DNA of 64,000 nucleotides, taken from Kappaphycus alvarezii (Eukaryota; Rhodophyta; Florideophyceae; Gigartinales; Solieriaceae). The stretch's first letter is position 1; the number at the start of each line of letters is the position of its first letter. The notes beneath the pieces are model-generated. The model saw only the letters and a program-made list of their open reading frames with translations, ran no database searches and was not told where the DNA came from. The stretch lies in assembly GCA_002205965.3 (NCBI GenBank), contig NADL03000669.1, positions 682,001 through 746,000 on the forward strand, written 5' to 3'. The position numbers and the translations under genes were made by a program. Below, piece by piece: positions 1 through 8,931 of the stretch.

Positions 1-1237
1 ACCCCTGTTCCTCCATCTTCTCCTCTGCCCCCTCTTCCACTACATTCGGTTGTGGCGGTGAATCCAGTGCCTCTGTAATCCTCACAGAATCACCCACCTT
101 GATTACTGCCTTGCCCCTGGCATTCCTCGTTGGCACCATATTCTGTCCAAACACCACCGTCTTTCCAAAGCTTCTAAACTTTTTCAGCGTCTCTGTGGGT
201 TCATTCTCAGAATCCAACTTTCCAGTCTCCGGGTCCACCGTCACCACCTTGCACCGAATGCAACCGTTTGCAACTTCAAACTCAACCTTATCCCCCACCG
301 TCAGCCTCTTCCACCCATCCTCTTCAAACGGCAAACACCCACCACCCACCACCACGTTTGGTCTAAACCTACAAATCTCCAACTCCCTGCCCACCCTTCG
401 CCCCACCTCCTTCAGACTCTCTTCATTCGCCAACAAATATGGCCATCCATCCGAAAACGATGTCTCAAAGGTATCCGGCTTTACATACCTCTCATCCACC
501 TTTCTCCTAAACCCCTCCCGCATGCGCACCAACCGCAGCTCACTCACGCCCAAATACTCCTCGAAATAACGCCCCGCAGCATCGCCCTGATCAATCGCCT
601 CACACACATCCAGCATGTGCGTCACCTCCTTCTTTGTTCCCCACTTTTTCACCACATGTCTCAAAGTTTCCATGCCCGGCGCCTCAATGACCAACACTTC
701 GCCCTCCACTCTCGGTTTCACCAACGCCAACGATGGATACTTTTTCTGTGTTACACTTCTTCCGGTAAAATCGACAACCATAAACAAACGATCATTCTCC
801 AAGCCACGATCTGTCACTCGTGCACTCTCGACCGGCATACCCCCACACGCCTTAATCGGATACACGTACAACCCTGTCAAACGAATATCGCCACCCTCCT
901 GCGTCCCCAAAACCTCGTCTTCCTCAACATTGCCATCATGTTTCACGGGAATCTCCCGCTCTACCAGTACCGGCTGTTCCTCTTCACCCGATGTATCATC
1001 GGGATGAATGTCATCCCTAGCCCTCCTCTGCAGTGCATACACATACCCCAACCCAAAACCTACAATGAGGTTTGCAATACACAAGGCCAAATTACTGGCC
1101 GATTCAATCCACGCTTCAGAATCCCACCACGAGGGATACCCTCGCATAGGACGCATTTCAACTCTCTCATTCACAACTCGGGCATCGGGTGCACGCCCAT
1201 GCGACGGCAAGCTCGAGGTTTCCTTTAATGCAGGCAT
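1..1237 (-). CDS. mARC/MOSC-domain molybdenum protein (3' end cut by window)
   Basis: About 412 codons read open from an ATG at 1237 leftward to the window edge; an in-frame stop lies upstream of that ATG, so the start is well placed. The order is: a short N-terminal region, one hydrophobic segment near residues 48-69 (a likely membrane anchor), an acidic stretch (80-115), a MOSC N-terminal beta-barrel near 118-190 (LYVYPIKACGGMPVESARV), then the MOSC domain near 280-388. FRPNVVVGGC matches the place where animal mARC proteins carry the cysteine that binds the molybdenum cofactor, and CIRCKVVTVDPETG, ETLKKFRSFGK and VFGQNMVP are classic mARC/MOSC signatures. mARC proteins are anchored to the outer mitochondrial membrane and reduce N-hydroxylated compounds with cytochrome b5 partners; that role is inferred from family. 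An acidic tail after the MOSC domain continues out of the window. No intron is seen. Confidence 0.88.
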   Translation of the reverse strand, partial: MPALKETSSLPSHGRAPDARVVNERVEMRPMRGYPSWWDSEAWIESASNLALCIANLIVGFGLGYVYALQRRARDDIHPDDTSGEEEQPVLVEREIPVKHDGNVEEDEVLGTQEGGDIRLTGLYVYPIKACGGMPVESARVTDRGLENDRLFMVVDFTGRSVTQKKYPSLALVKPRVEGEVLVIEAPGMETLRHVVKKWGTKKEVTHMLDVCEAIDQGDAAGRYFEEYLGVSELRLVRMREGFRRKVDERYVKPDTFETSFSDGWPYLLANEESLKEVGRRVGRELEICRFRPNVVVGGGCLPFEEDGWKRLTVGDKVEFEVANGCIRCKVVTVDPETGKLDSENEPTETLKKFRSFGKTVVFGQNMVPTRNARGKAVIKVGDSVRITEALDSPPQPNVVEEGAEEKMEEQG

Positions 1238-1700
1238 CAAGATAATCCCTTTCAACACAACGCAAGACGCGATACATGAAACGCAAACCTCACACACAGA
1301 CACACGTCACGTTAGATGGTGTGAGCCGGTCGACGCGGCCGTAACACGGTGGCACAAGCGTGGGCCGTACGCACACAGCAATGCAGGGGCGGTTGTTGGG
1401 GCGGTGAAAATCGGTCGAGGCCGCGTCAAGGACGAGGAGATCGGGGACTTGCGGGTGGGGAGGGATGCGATGTGGCGATGGGGAATGTGAAAGAGGGCAG
1501 ATTTGAAACGAAAACGAGATTTGAATTGTTTGGGTATTTGGCAGTCGGGGGGGGTTTGGACAAATGGGCATGATTTTGGCCAAATGTGAAGAGTATTGTG
1601 TGAGCAGCATTTCGAGTAGTGCAAGCATACTAATTTAATTTACTGTGTGAAGCGAAAATAATTTCCAGCTGGAATTACATTTCATACTGTAGGCCAGTTT

Positions 1701-1789
1701 ACTGTACTGTACTGTACTGTACTGTACTGTACTATATACGGGAAGGGTTGTAAAGGTACAACTGTACAGTACAGTATTGTACAATAAAC
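1701..1789. repeat. ACTGT/ACAGT pentanucleotide array
   Basis: A perfect run of ACTGT units (1701-1733) is followed by the reverse-complement unit ACAGT (about 1757-1780). Where the orientations meet, GTAC palindromes form. The same unit recurs at many spacers in this window. Confidence 0.85.
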
Positions 1790-2433
1790 TGGAATGTGTA
1801 TTGAAATGGTGACAGTTCGTTGGCACCTCGCTTCCCTCCGCCAAGGCCCTCCAAACGTACCCTCCCGACCTGTGTACACATCACCTGTAAGAGATACACG
1901 GCCCAACACTGTAACCAACGCACACGCTCTCCATACAAGGCCATGACAAGACATGACGATCTACAAGGTGAATAGTCACGCAGATCACACGGCCCAGCAT
2001 GGTACAACGCCAGGCGCGATGCCGTTGGCAGGTTGGATGTTACACGATGATGCTACTCGGGGGTGCCGAGTTGCGTGTCGAGGGTGATTGCGGTGTGCGT
2101 AAGTGACGCTTGTGAAGCAGTGGGGGTTTGGGATGATTCGTCGGATGGCAAACACGTGCATATGGTTTGTTTGCTGGAGCTGGTGGTGGAGTTTGGAGCG
2201 ATTTCGATGGTCGTTTGGGTGTGGGCGGTGGTGCTGTGGCTTGGGTCTTGGCAGTGTCGCCGCTTTTGTGTTTGGCGCATATTGAGGCGTAAGATGTGTA
2301 CTGTGATTTACAGTTTGCGCAGGCTTACAGTGTTGGATGTATTGTATGTTGGGAGCTGGTTGAACAATGTTGATCTGGATGCTTTTTGTTGACGATCGAT
2401 CTAGATCTGTAGTTATCCCTTTGTCGTATGCAG

Positions 2434-2626
2434 GCCCTCTTACAATTCCGTGGTCGTCGTACGGATATTTCGTTGAAGAGAGATGACATGTGGAGATGGA
2501 CGGGTCTGGGCGAGTTGGAAAGAGGTACGTAGGCGCAACATTTAGCAGCGCCATGGCTGATTCATGTTTGTTGTAGCTCTGCAGGACGTGCCCTATTTTG
2601 CGAAAACTAGGCATGCCGAGCACTGA
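2434..2626 (+). pseudogene. Decayed paralogue of the spliced YFAKTR gene
   Basis: A GT-AG intron (2525-2584, 60 nt, with a CTGAT branch-like site) precedes a terminal exon (2585-2626) reading DVPYFAKTRHAEH then stop. The same position of the gene at 8.9 kb has a 59-nt intron and a terminal exon DGYFAKTRGDRSMY. The preceding exon is also similar: TGTGGAGA and the following TGG.CGAG stretch align, giving a shared CG[DE] motif. Upstream of TGTGGAGA the reading frame meets a stop and identity fades, so I call it a decayed or truncated copy. It could instead be a working gene with a different upstream exon arrangement; the splice acceptor at 2433 is only a candidate. Confidence 0.5.
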
Positions 2627-3424
2627 TCGACACCAACGGCAATGCCAGCCTGGACAATGTCTCACAGAGTACAATGTAACCAAACACTGTTGTGGGCTTA
2701 CGAGCTGTACGGTACAGTACAGTACAGAATCTACAACGCGAGTTGTCAAAGGTATACTTTACCAGCCGTGGTATAAGCATTCGGAGCCTGTCATTCCAAA
2801 GTAGACCAATTGAATTTCTTGTTTCCATTGCTCTGCGTTGACACACTAGTTTACTGTAAGCATGGTTATACTGTACAGCAATGTTCAGCATTGTACAGTA
2901 CTGTACAGTACTTTATATGCAGCAAGTTTTGCTTTCCGTGTGGATCACAAAAAGGACCATACCTTGCGTTTACTGATTCTGCAGATCAAGGCGACACGTC
3001 CAGTCGGAGCTGTTCCACAGCTAGGCTTGCATGACATGCAGCAACACACACTAAAATACGCTTATCAACGCAGCTGAACCGAACCTGCAATGCTTGTCAT
3101 CGCCGGTGGGTTGATTCTTCCCCTCGGAATCATCCAATCAGCGTCGATCATTCAACTTTACTTGAACTTTACTTGAGGCAATCAATCTCAAAACCCACAC
3201 TATTTTATGGCCATTGCCGAAAAGAAAGGCGCTACCTCATTGATTTCAATGCCTTGACCCACCCAAGAGACATCCGACAATCGACGTTCTACCTATCCCA
3301 ATCCATCTCTCCTCTCCCACTGTGGCTCTCATCCTTACTATCTCAACACCCCCCCCCCCCGTCACTACCCTCAAAACATCCCTCCCCCATCATGCAGCCC
3401 ATCCCCCACCCCCACCCAACCTCC

Positions 3425-3431
3425 TATAAAA
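3425..3431 (+). promoter_or_regulatory. TATA-like box upstream of PARP
   Basis: TATAAAA lies 71 bases before the ATG at 3502, inside a C-rich leader. The spacing suits a core promoter with a short 5' leader, but no other element confirms it. Confidence 0.4.
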
Positions 3432-3501
3432 CAACCCCTGTCCGCCCTTTCCCCCCGCCACTCAAGCACCCATCCCTACACACCACCACCCCAAACCCAT
3501 C

Positions 3502-6339
3502 ATGACCAACCCCACTCTCGACCTCTCCACACCCCATCACCTCGTCCGCCGCTCCCACTTCTGGCAACTATCACTCGACAATCTCACAATCCACCTCCGC
3601 TTCGGTCGCCTCGCCTCCCCCGGTCGTCACATTGAAAAAATATTCCAAACATCCGAAGACGCCGTCCAATGGGCCACCAACGCCATCCTGCAAAAGCTTC
3701 AATTCGGCTATAAATACCCCCCCAATCCCAATCCAACCAATCCTCAAACCACCCCGTCAACCCTCCCCCTCCAAAACAACCACTCCACTCCACCCCAACC
3801 CCGTCGCACCACCCGCAAACGCTCCGCCCCCAACATCTACACCCCTGACAACTCGAAACGTCCCAAGCCTCAACCCGCCGTCGTCGTTCAATTCCAACCT
3901 CCCAATGCACGTCCCATCTCCCTTACAGCCACCCCCCGTTTCAACGGCCCGTTCGGCGTCGTCGATCCCGCCTCTGCCAGTCACGGCGTCATTCACTCGG
4001 ACCATACCGTAACCCCTCCCACCGTGTACGATGCCATGCTCGTCTTGCTTGACATTCAGAAAAATCATGACAAGTACATCGTCTTGCAGTTGATCCACGA
4101 CGCAAATCACATCCAACCGTTTCTTGTCTTCCAACGATGGGGACGTACTGGCACCGCCGGCGTTTCCATGACTCAACGCTTTGTTCAATTAACCGATGCC
4201 CATGCCGCTTTCGTCGCAAAGTTTAAGCAGAAGACCGGCTTGGAGTGGCTTCGCAGGCACGCGCAACCGGTTAGTGGCAAGTATCGATTCGTGGAACAGG
4301 ACTTTCGCGCAAAGTATTTCGCGTCTGTGTCGGATACTCCAGTGTGGCAGTACTGGGTTGATGATGGTGTGGATGGGAAGCCTACCGCTTGGTATCCGTA
4401 TGATCATCACGGTAGTGTCCTGGTCGAGCAACTGTATCTTGAGTTTCAGAGCAACGCTTGGTTGAGCACTAGGGTTGTGGCCAGTGGTGCGTACTCTTAC
4501 CTTGTCAATTTGGACGTCATGACTCAGACCAATGTTGTTCATCCTAATCATACCGTTCGTCGTATCCGCCGAGTGCCTCAAGGGGAGTACGCGGACGGCG
4601 GACTGAGTACTAGTTGTCACTTGGGCGTGCCCGCTGTTGTCAACCCGCTTGCTCTGTGTGCTGTGACTGTGAAGAAGCCTAATGTACTGCCCGCACCGTT
4701 GACGCCCCCGATTAAAGTCGAGCCGGTCCCTCCGGCTGTGGCCGCCGGCAGTGAAGATTGTAAGGATGTTAAGAAGAGGAGTTCAAAGAGATTGGCAGCG
4801 GTGAAGGCAAAGAAAGAGGAGCTGGAGGACCATGTGGTTGAGGATGGAAAAACAACTATTCTCGTCGATGAGGCTTGTCCGCAGGCAGGGGAATACTATG
4901 TTGTGGACGACTTTGATGCCACGTTGAATCAATCCAATATTATGGATGGCAGCAACAATAATAAGTACTACAGGATCCAAATGCTATGTCATGAAAAGAA
5001 TGGAACTTTTCACGTGTGGACGAGGTGGGGAAGGGTCGGCGAAACACGCGGGACGCAGACAAAGCTGATGGGTCCGTTTAGTGATGAAAATGCGGCATAT
5101 CGGCTGTTTAACAAGAAATTCCGTGACAAGTCCGGGAATGACTGGAGCGCCCGCAAGACGTTTGTTCCCAAGAAAGGCAAGTACGAGTTGCTAGAAATAG
5201 ACCATGGTGCAAAAAAAGAGCACGACCCGCTTGTGCTAACGTTTCCGAGCGCATGTGCAGATGTTGAATATCTACCGTCTTCTCTTCCGAGGGAGACCCG
5301 TGAATTGATCGATTTGCTGTTTGAAAAGAATGTTTACGAGGACGCCCTAAGACAATTCGACATAGATATCCGAAAAATGCCCTTGGGTGCTTTGTCCGTG
5401 AACCAAATTGAAAAGGGCGTGGCAGTGTTGGAAGAAATTGAAGATCTACTGAAATCCGCATCTCCCCCGCGTCTAGAATTGGAGCGGTTGTCCTCCAAGT
5501 TTTACACGATACTTCCCCACGACTTTGGAAGGCGACGGCCCCCAGTCATTGCGACGACGAGTTTGCTTCAGGCGTGTTACAATGAATGCAATGTCCTGTT
5601 GGACATGGAGAAGGCCACGTCGTTGATGTCAGAGGCCGCGAAGAAGACTGAAGAGGAGCACAATAGTGAAGAAAAGAAGAAAGTCCCGCACCCGACGGAA
5701 GCGCAATATGCCTCTCTCAAAGCCGAGTTGCGCCTGGTCGATGAGGATAGTGAGGAGCACCAAGTTGTTCGTCAAGCGTTCCACACCACGAAAGGCCACT
5801 ACAAAACTTCAAAACTACTCAATATTTGGCGGGTAGAAAGGGAGGGGGAAGCCGCGCGGTTCAAAGCGGTGAGATGCAATAACTATCGGCTGCTTTGGCA
5901 CGGGAGTCATATCGGGGCAATATCAGCAATTCTGTCTACCGGACTTAGGATCATGCCTCACAGCGGCGGGCGAGTTGGGAGGGGTATTTACCTGGCGTCC
6001 GAAAACGGCAAAAGTCAAGAATATACTGTACCAGCATCTCGACAGAACATTGGTTGCATGTTCCTTGCACAGGCTGCCCTGGGGAAGATTTGTGAGATAC
6101 AGCAAGACGATTCAACGCTAACGAAAGCGCCGAAAGGTTATCATTCTGTGCGTGCCTGCGGGCAGCAAACTCCCTCGCAGTTCTCCGACATAGAACTGGA
6201 CGGAAAAACTGTTCAGGTGCCAGTGGGAGAACCCCAGAACAACCCGGCGGCTGCAGCCAGTGAGTTTTTCCAAGATGAGTTTCTCATATACAACGAGGCT
6301 CAAGCAAGGATTCGATATGTGATTACTGTACGCAAGTAG
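3502..6339 (+). CDS. Poly(ADP-ribose) polymerase, WGR/WWE type
   Basis: A single-exon gene of 945 codons that transfers ADP-ribose from NAD+ to proteins, most likely in the nucleus at DNA breaks. Domains in order: a WGR-like region (about 12-72), a basic Pro-rich linker with a possible nuclear signal (RRTTRKR near 101), a clear WGR (about 175-268, QRWGRTG), a WWE-like domain (about 278-358: VWQYWVDDG, WYPYD, VNLDVMTQTN, RRIRR), a second basic patch (424-438), another WGR (about 460-570, TRWGRVG), the helical regulatory domain (about 592-715) and the catalytic domain (about 735-945). The H-Y-E triad is present: H800 (LLWHGS), Y830 (GRGIYLAS) and E926 (DEFLIYN), so polymerase rather than only mono-transferase activity is expected. 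Family PARPs with WGR domains usually carry one; three, plus WWE, is unusual. There are no zinc fingers, so it is nearer PARP2/PARP3 than PARP1. Confidence 0.93.
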   Translation: MTNPTLDLSTPHHLVRRSHFWQLSLDNLTIHLRFGRLASPGRHIEKIFQTSEDAVQWATNAILQKLQFGYKYPPNPNPTNPQTTPSTLPLQNNHSTPPQPRRTTRKRSAPNIYTPDNSKRPKPQPAVVVQFQPPNARPISLTATPRFNGPFGVVDPASASHGVIHSDHTVTPPTVYDAMLVLLDIQKNHDKYIVLQLIHDANHIQPFLVFQRWGRTGTAGVSMTQRFVQLTDAHAAFVAKFKQKTGLEWLRRHAQPVSGKYRFVEQDFRAKYFASVSDTPVWQYWVDDGVDGKPTAWYPYDHHGSVLVEQLYLEFQSNAWLSTRVVASGAYSYLVNLDVMTQTNVVHPNHTVRRIRRVPQGEYADGGLSTSCHLGVPAVVNPLALCAVTVKKPNVLPAPLTPPIKVEPVPPAVAAGSEDCKDVKKRSSKRLAAVKAKKEELEDHVVEDGKTTILVDEACPQAGEYYVVDDFDATLNQSNIMDGSNNNKYYRIQMLCHEKNGTFHVWTRWGRVGETRGTQTKLMGPFSDENAAYRLFNKKFRDKSGNDWSARKTFVPKKGKYELLEIDHGAKKEHDPLVLTFPSACADVEYLPSSLPRETRELIDLLFEKNVYEDALRQFDIDIRKMPLGALSVNQIEKGVAVLEEIEDLLKSASPPRLELERLSSKFYTILPHDFGRRRPPVIATTSLLQACYNECNVLLDMEKATSLMSEAAKKTEEEHNSEEKKKVPHPTEAQYASLKAELRLVDEDSEEHQVVRQAFHTTKGHYKTSKLLNIWRVEREGEAARFKAVRCNNYRLLWHGSHIGAISAILSTGLRIMPHSGGRVGRGIYLASENGKSQEYTVPASRQNIGCMFLAQAALGKICEIQQDDSTLTKAPKGYHSVRACGQQTPSQFSDIELDGKTVQVPVGEPQNNPAAAASEFFQDEFLIYNEAQARIRYVITVRK

Positions 6340-8075
6340 ACTCTAAAGTTGGTACTGCTTGGAGTGGAGATTGCGATTGAATTTGGTTACATAGTGTTGC
6401 ATAAACTTAGTTGAGAACGAGTATATTGGCTCACTGCAAGCTTGCTTCAAAGACGCTACTTGTAGTGAAAAGCTCGCAAGTGCAGTGCTTGTGCCTCATT
6501 TTTTAGATGAGGATTCAACTGTTCTCCACTAGTTGGGACATCGGCTGATCAATTTCCGACCGAGCTGGAAATGGGAGAGTTTAGATTGCCGCGCTGACCT
6601 AACATGGTAGTGTACTAGGGCTTCTCTGCTGTTTTCCGCGATAGCTTTTTTTGTTCTTATTGCGCATCAATCGGGAGTGGGTCTCAGTGCCTCCTCTACG
6701 GGAAACTTATTTTGGACATCAGTTGGAAAGATGCCTTGCACACCTGACAGGCAAGGGAGTAAATACTGCCCAAGTTGACGTCAAGTTATAATTTGAATAG
6801 CAATGCTGAATAATTGTTGTAGAAGCCACTGTATGCACATGTAAATCAGTGCCGCTATCTTTGGATATTTGTGTTTAGCAATGAACAACGGTAGACCAAG
6901 GACAGAATATTCACTCGTTCTTCCCTCGGGAAGAGGAGATTGAGGCCTAGCATAAATATCTAATCGATAAAAAGTTTTCTATTTGCAAAGAGTACCGTAC
7001 TTTGGTATACAGGGAAAGAAAGATGGACGCACTTTTCAAATAATGTCAAGTGACAATTGCAGTAACAGTATCTCTGCATACAGTGCTTCCTAGGATAACT
7101 GCAAAGAGAAGAAGAAACTTTACTTCATTGAGTAAGATAGAGACGCACTCTCGAAGATTGCGTCTCTATCTTCCCTTTGCCTTGTACGTAAGTATGATGA
7201 CTCTCCTCATACTTACGTACAAATCTGACTAGATAAAATAAAAGCCAAGGACCTTGTGGCATCATACTGGGGTTGATGTATTTCCTAGTCCGACAGGGTC
7301 TGCCGCTGCAGAACTGACCTGGTGCCTTTTCTTCTCGCTTACCTAACAGCTCTTCCTGCGAGCTTACCGTCGGGGGTTACTGCACACATGAACCGACTTA
7401 TCCCGTACTGTGTACCATTTTTTTGGCGGCACGAGATGGAACACTAGGGAAACGCTCTTACGCTATTCGATGTGGCGTCGCCGTTGTGTTTCTTGCGTGC
7501 CCACTACGGTATTAAAATAATTGTTTCACCACACCATTTCTTGGCTAAGGGGACCATGTATGATGTGGTGGAATCCTATCAAATGTACATAAAGAGGGAG
7601 GATTTTACTTGACCAATCAAACATTCTACAGTAGCATACCACTACCTACAGTGAATCAGATTTCACGATTTCAAAGAACCATCAACTTCTGCAGTTCCAC
7701 CACAGTAAATTAACCCCCCATTTACAAGAGATGAGTATTCTTAAACAGTTGGCCGACTCGTGGTAATGTGCTGTAGACTTCTGCAGTGTACCGTACTGTA
7801 GGATTGATCCATTAACAATGGGCAGAAGTTTATTTCAATTGTTGGTTGAACATTGATGTAAAACATAATAAATGAGCAGCTGGGGTACCCCCACCTGTTA
7901 CGGTCCAGTATGATGAGGAAATGGGATGGGTGTTTTACTCTTGGAGGATACAGTATACAGTACAGTATGTATTCCATTCTAGTTTTGCGCAGTATTAAAG
8001 TGAGTAGTAATCGTTTAAAATTCTTCCGCGGTTGGTCATAGTACTAGTGTTGTTTATCACTGGTGTACAGTCCAA
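6340..8075. other. Spacer downstream of PARP
   Basis: No convincing coding sequence. It contains two adjacent perfect hairpins (7134-7222, listed separately) and short ACTGT/ACAGT runs near 7785-7800 and 7951-7968. Short open frames here have no recognisable domain. Confidence 0.6.
7134..7222. repeat. Two tandem perfect hairpins
   Basis: Hairpin 1: arms 7134-7147 and 7159-7172 (14 bp, AAGATAGAGACGCA and its exact complement) with an 11-base loop. Hairpin 2: arms 7182-7197 and 7207-7222 (16 bp, TTGTACGTAAGTATGA and its exact complement) with a 9-base loop. Only nine bases separate them, and both loops contain CTCTC. The arms are unrelated in sequence, so this is not one duplicated stem. It may be a structured RNA, a foldback element or a recombination site; nothing in the sequence decides. 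Confidence 0.8.
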
Positions 8076-8364
8076 ATGTGTACTGCAGTGTATGTAGTCC
8101 ACACTTCATCAATGCAGAGGATGATACAGATACTTTCAAGCTCTAGAGGCTCCCGACTCGTGCATCGTAAACACGCAGAGTACTCCATTACTCCCCGCGA
8201 GCATCCTGACGAGGTCAGAAGCACTGGCTCATCACAAAACATCTTACAGCGTCGTCACGGATCTGTAACGCGTACGTCACCCCGCGAAATCAGGAGATAA
8301 GGATCCCTACGAATGACGCGCTTACTAGCGAATTCGGGTAAAATTCTGATTGCTGTACTGCCTA

Positions 8365-8931
8365 GAGACACTGGCAACTGTTTCCAGAGAGAGGGGAGGC
8401 ATACCTACAGCACTCACGAAGCACGAGCAGGAAAGCGCTCTCTCTCGTAAGAATGGCGTAAGGCCGATCGTCAGACAGGCTGCATTGGACCGTATTGGAA
8501 ATGGCGAATTGTGCCGCGCCGATATAGAGGTAAGTGGGGTGGGTTTACTGTGAGTGGTGTGCAAGTTGGGGTTCTGTGAACTTGCGTTCAAACCAGGATT
8601 CTGGATCCACACTGCGAATACCGGAGCAGTTCTACCAACTGCAAAGTAGCTGGTGTAGCAAAGTCGACAAGCAGGCGATATCAGAGGTGACCATCAACGT
8701 GCGTGTTGATGAAGGAGAATGGCACTTACCTACGGAATTGGTCCCGGACTCGGTTGGTGATCAATCGTGCCAATTCCTTAATTGTGGAGAATGCACCAAG
8801 GTACCTGGACGAGCCTATCCCTGTCAGGTAATGCAAAGATGTAAGGGTTGGGGGAAATTGGGGTGCTTTACTGATTAGGGATGCAGGACGGCTATTTTGC
8901 GAAGACTAGGGGGGACAGATCTATGTATTAG
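8365..8931 (+). CDS. Small spliced gene of unknown family (YFAKTR tail)
   Basis: Two short GT-AG introns fit exactly: intron 1 at 8530-8596 (67 nt, donor GTAAGT) and intron 2 at 8828-8886 (59 nt, branch-like CTGAT, acceptor ATGCAG). Exon 2 (8597-8827) is 77 whole codons, and exon 3 (8887-8931) gives DGYFAKTRGDRSMY then stop; both junctions are phase 0 and remove stops that would otherwise close the frame. Exon 1 ends ...CRADIE at 8529; its start is unclear: an in-frame stop lies just before about 8350, and a CCTAG acceptor near 8365 suggests a further upstream exon. The middle exon carries cysteines (SSWC, SCQFLNCGEC, YPC). I recognise no domain. Weak reason to doubt it: no start codon was fixed. 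The related exon pair at 2434-2626 supports a gene family. Confidence 0.5.

Larger units (their letters stand above)
1238..3424. other. Divergent spacer between mARC and PARP genes
   Basis: This 2.2 kb spacer separates two divergent genes. It holds several ACTGT/ACAGT arrays (1701-1789, 2709-2727, 2891-2911), a decayed relative of the spliced gene at 8.4-8.9 kb (2434-2626), and a pyrimidine-rich, C-rich run (about 3330-3500) leading into the PARP gene. Several open frames cross it, but they are low in complexity, run through the repeat arrays and lack any recognisable domain. Confidence 0.6.

Noticed and set aside
99-1228. Plus-strand open frames of 130-203 codons
   Set aside because: They are antisense shadows of the mARC/MOSC gene, which has clear protein motifs on the minus strand.
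1985-2749. 254-codon minus-strand open frame
   Set aside because: Low-complexity, His/Pro-rich, crosses an ACTGT array and the exons of the YFAKTR relative on the other strand; no domain recognised.
4000-4700. Antisense frames of up to 143 codons within PARP
   Set aside because: Shadows of the PARP reading frame, which carries all the recognisable domains.
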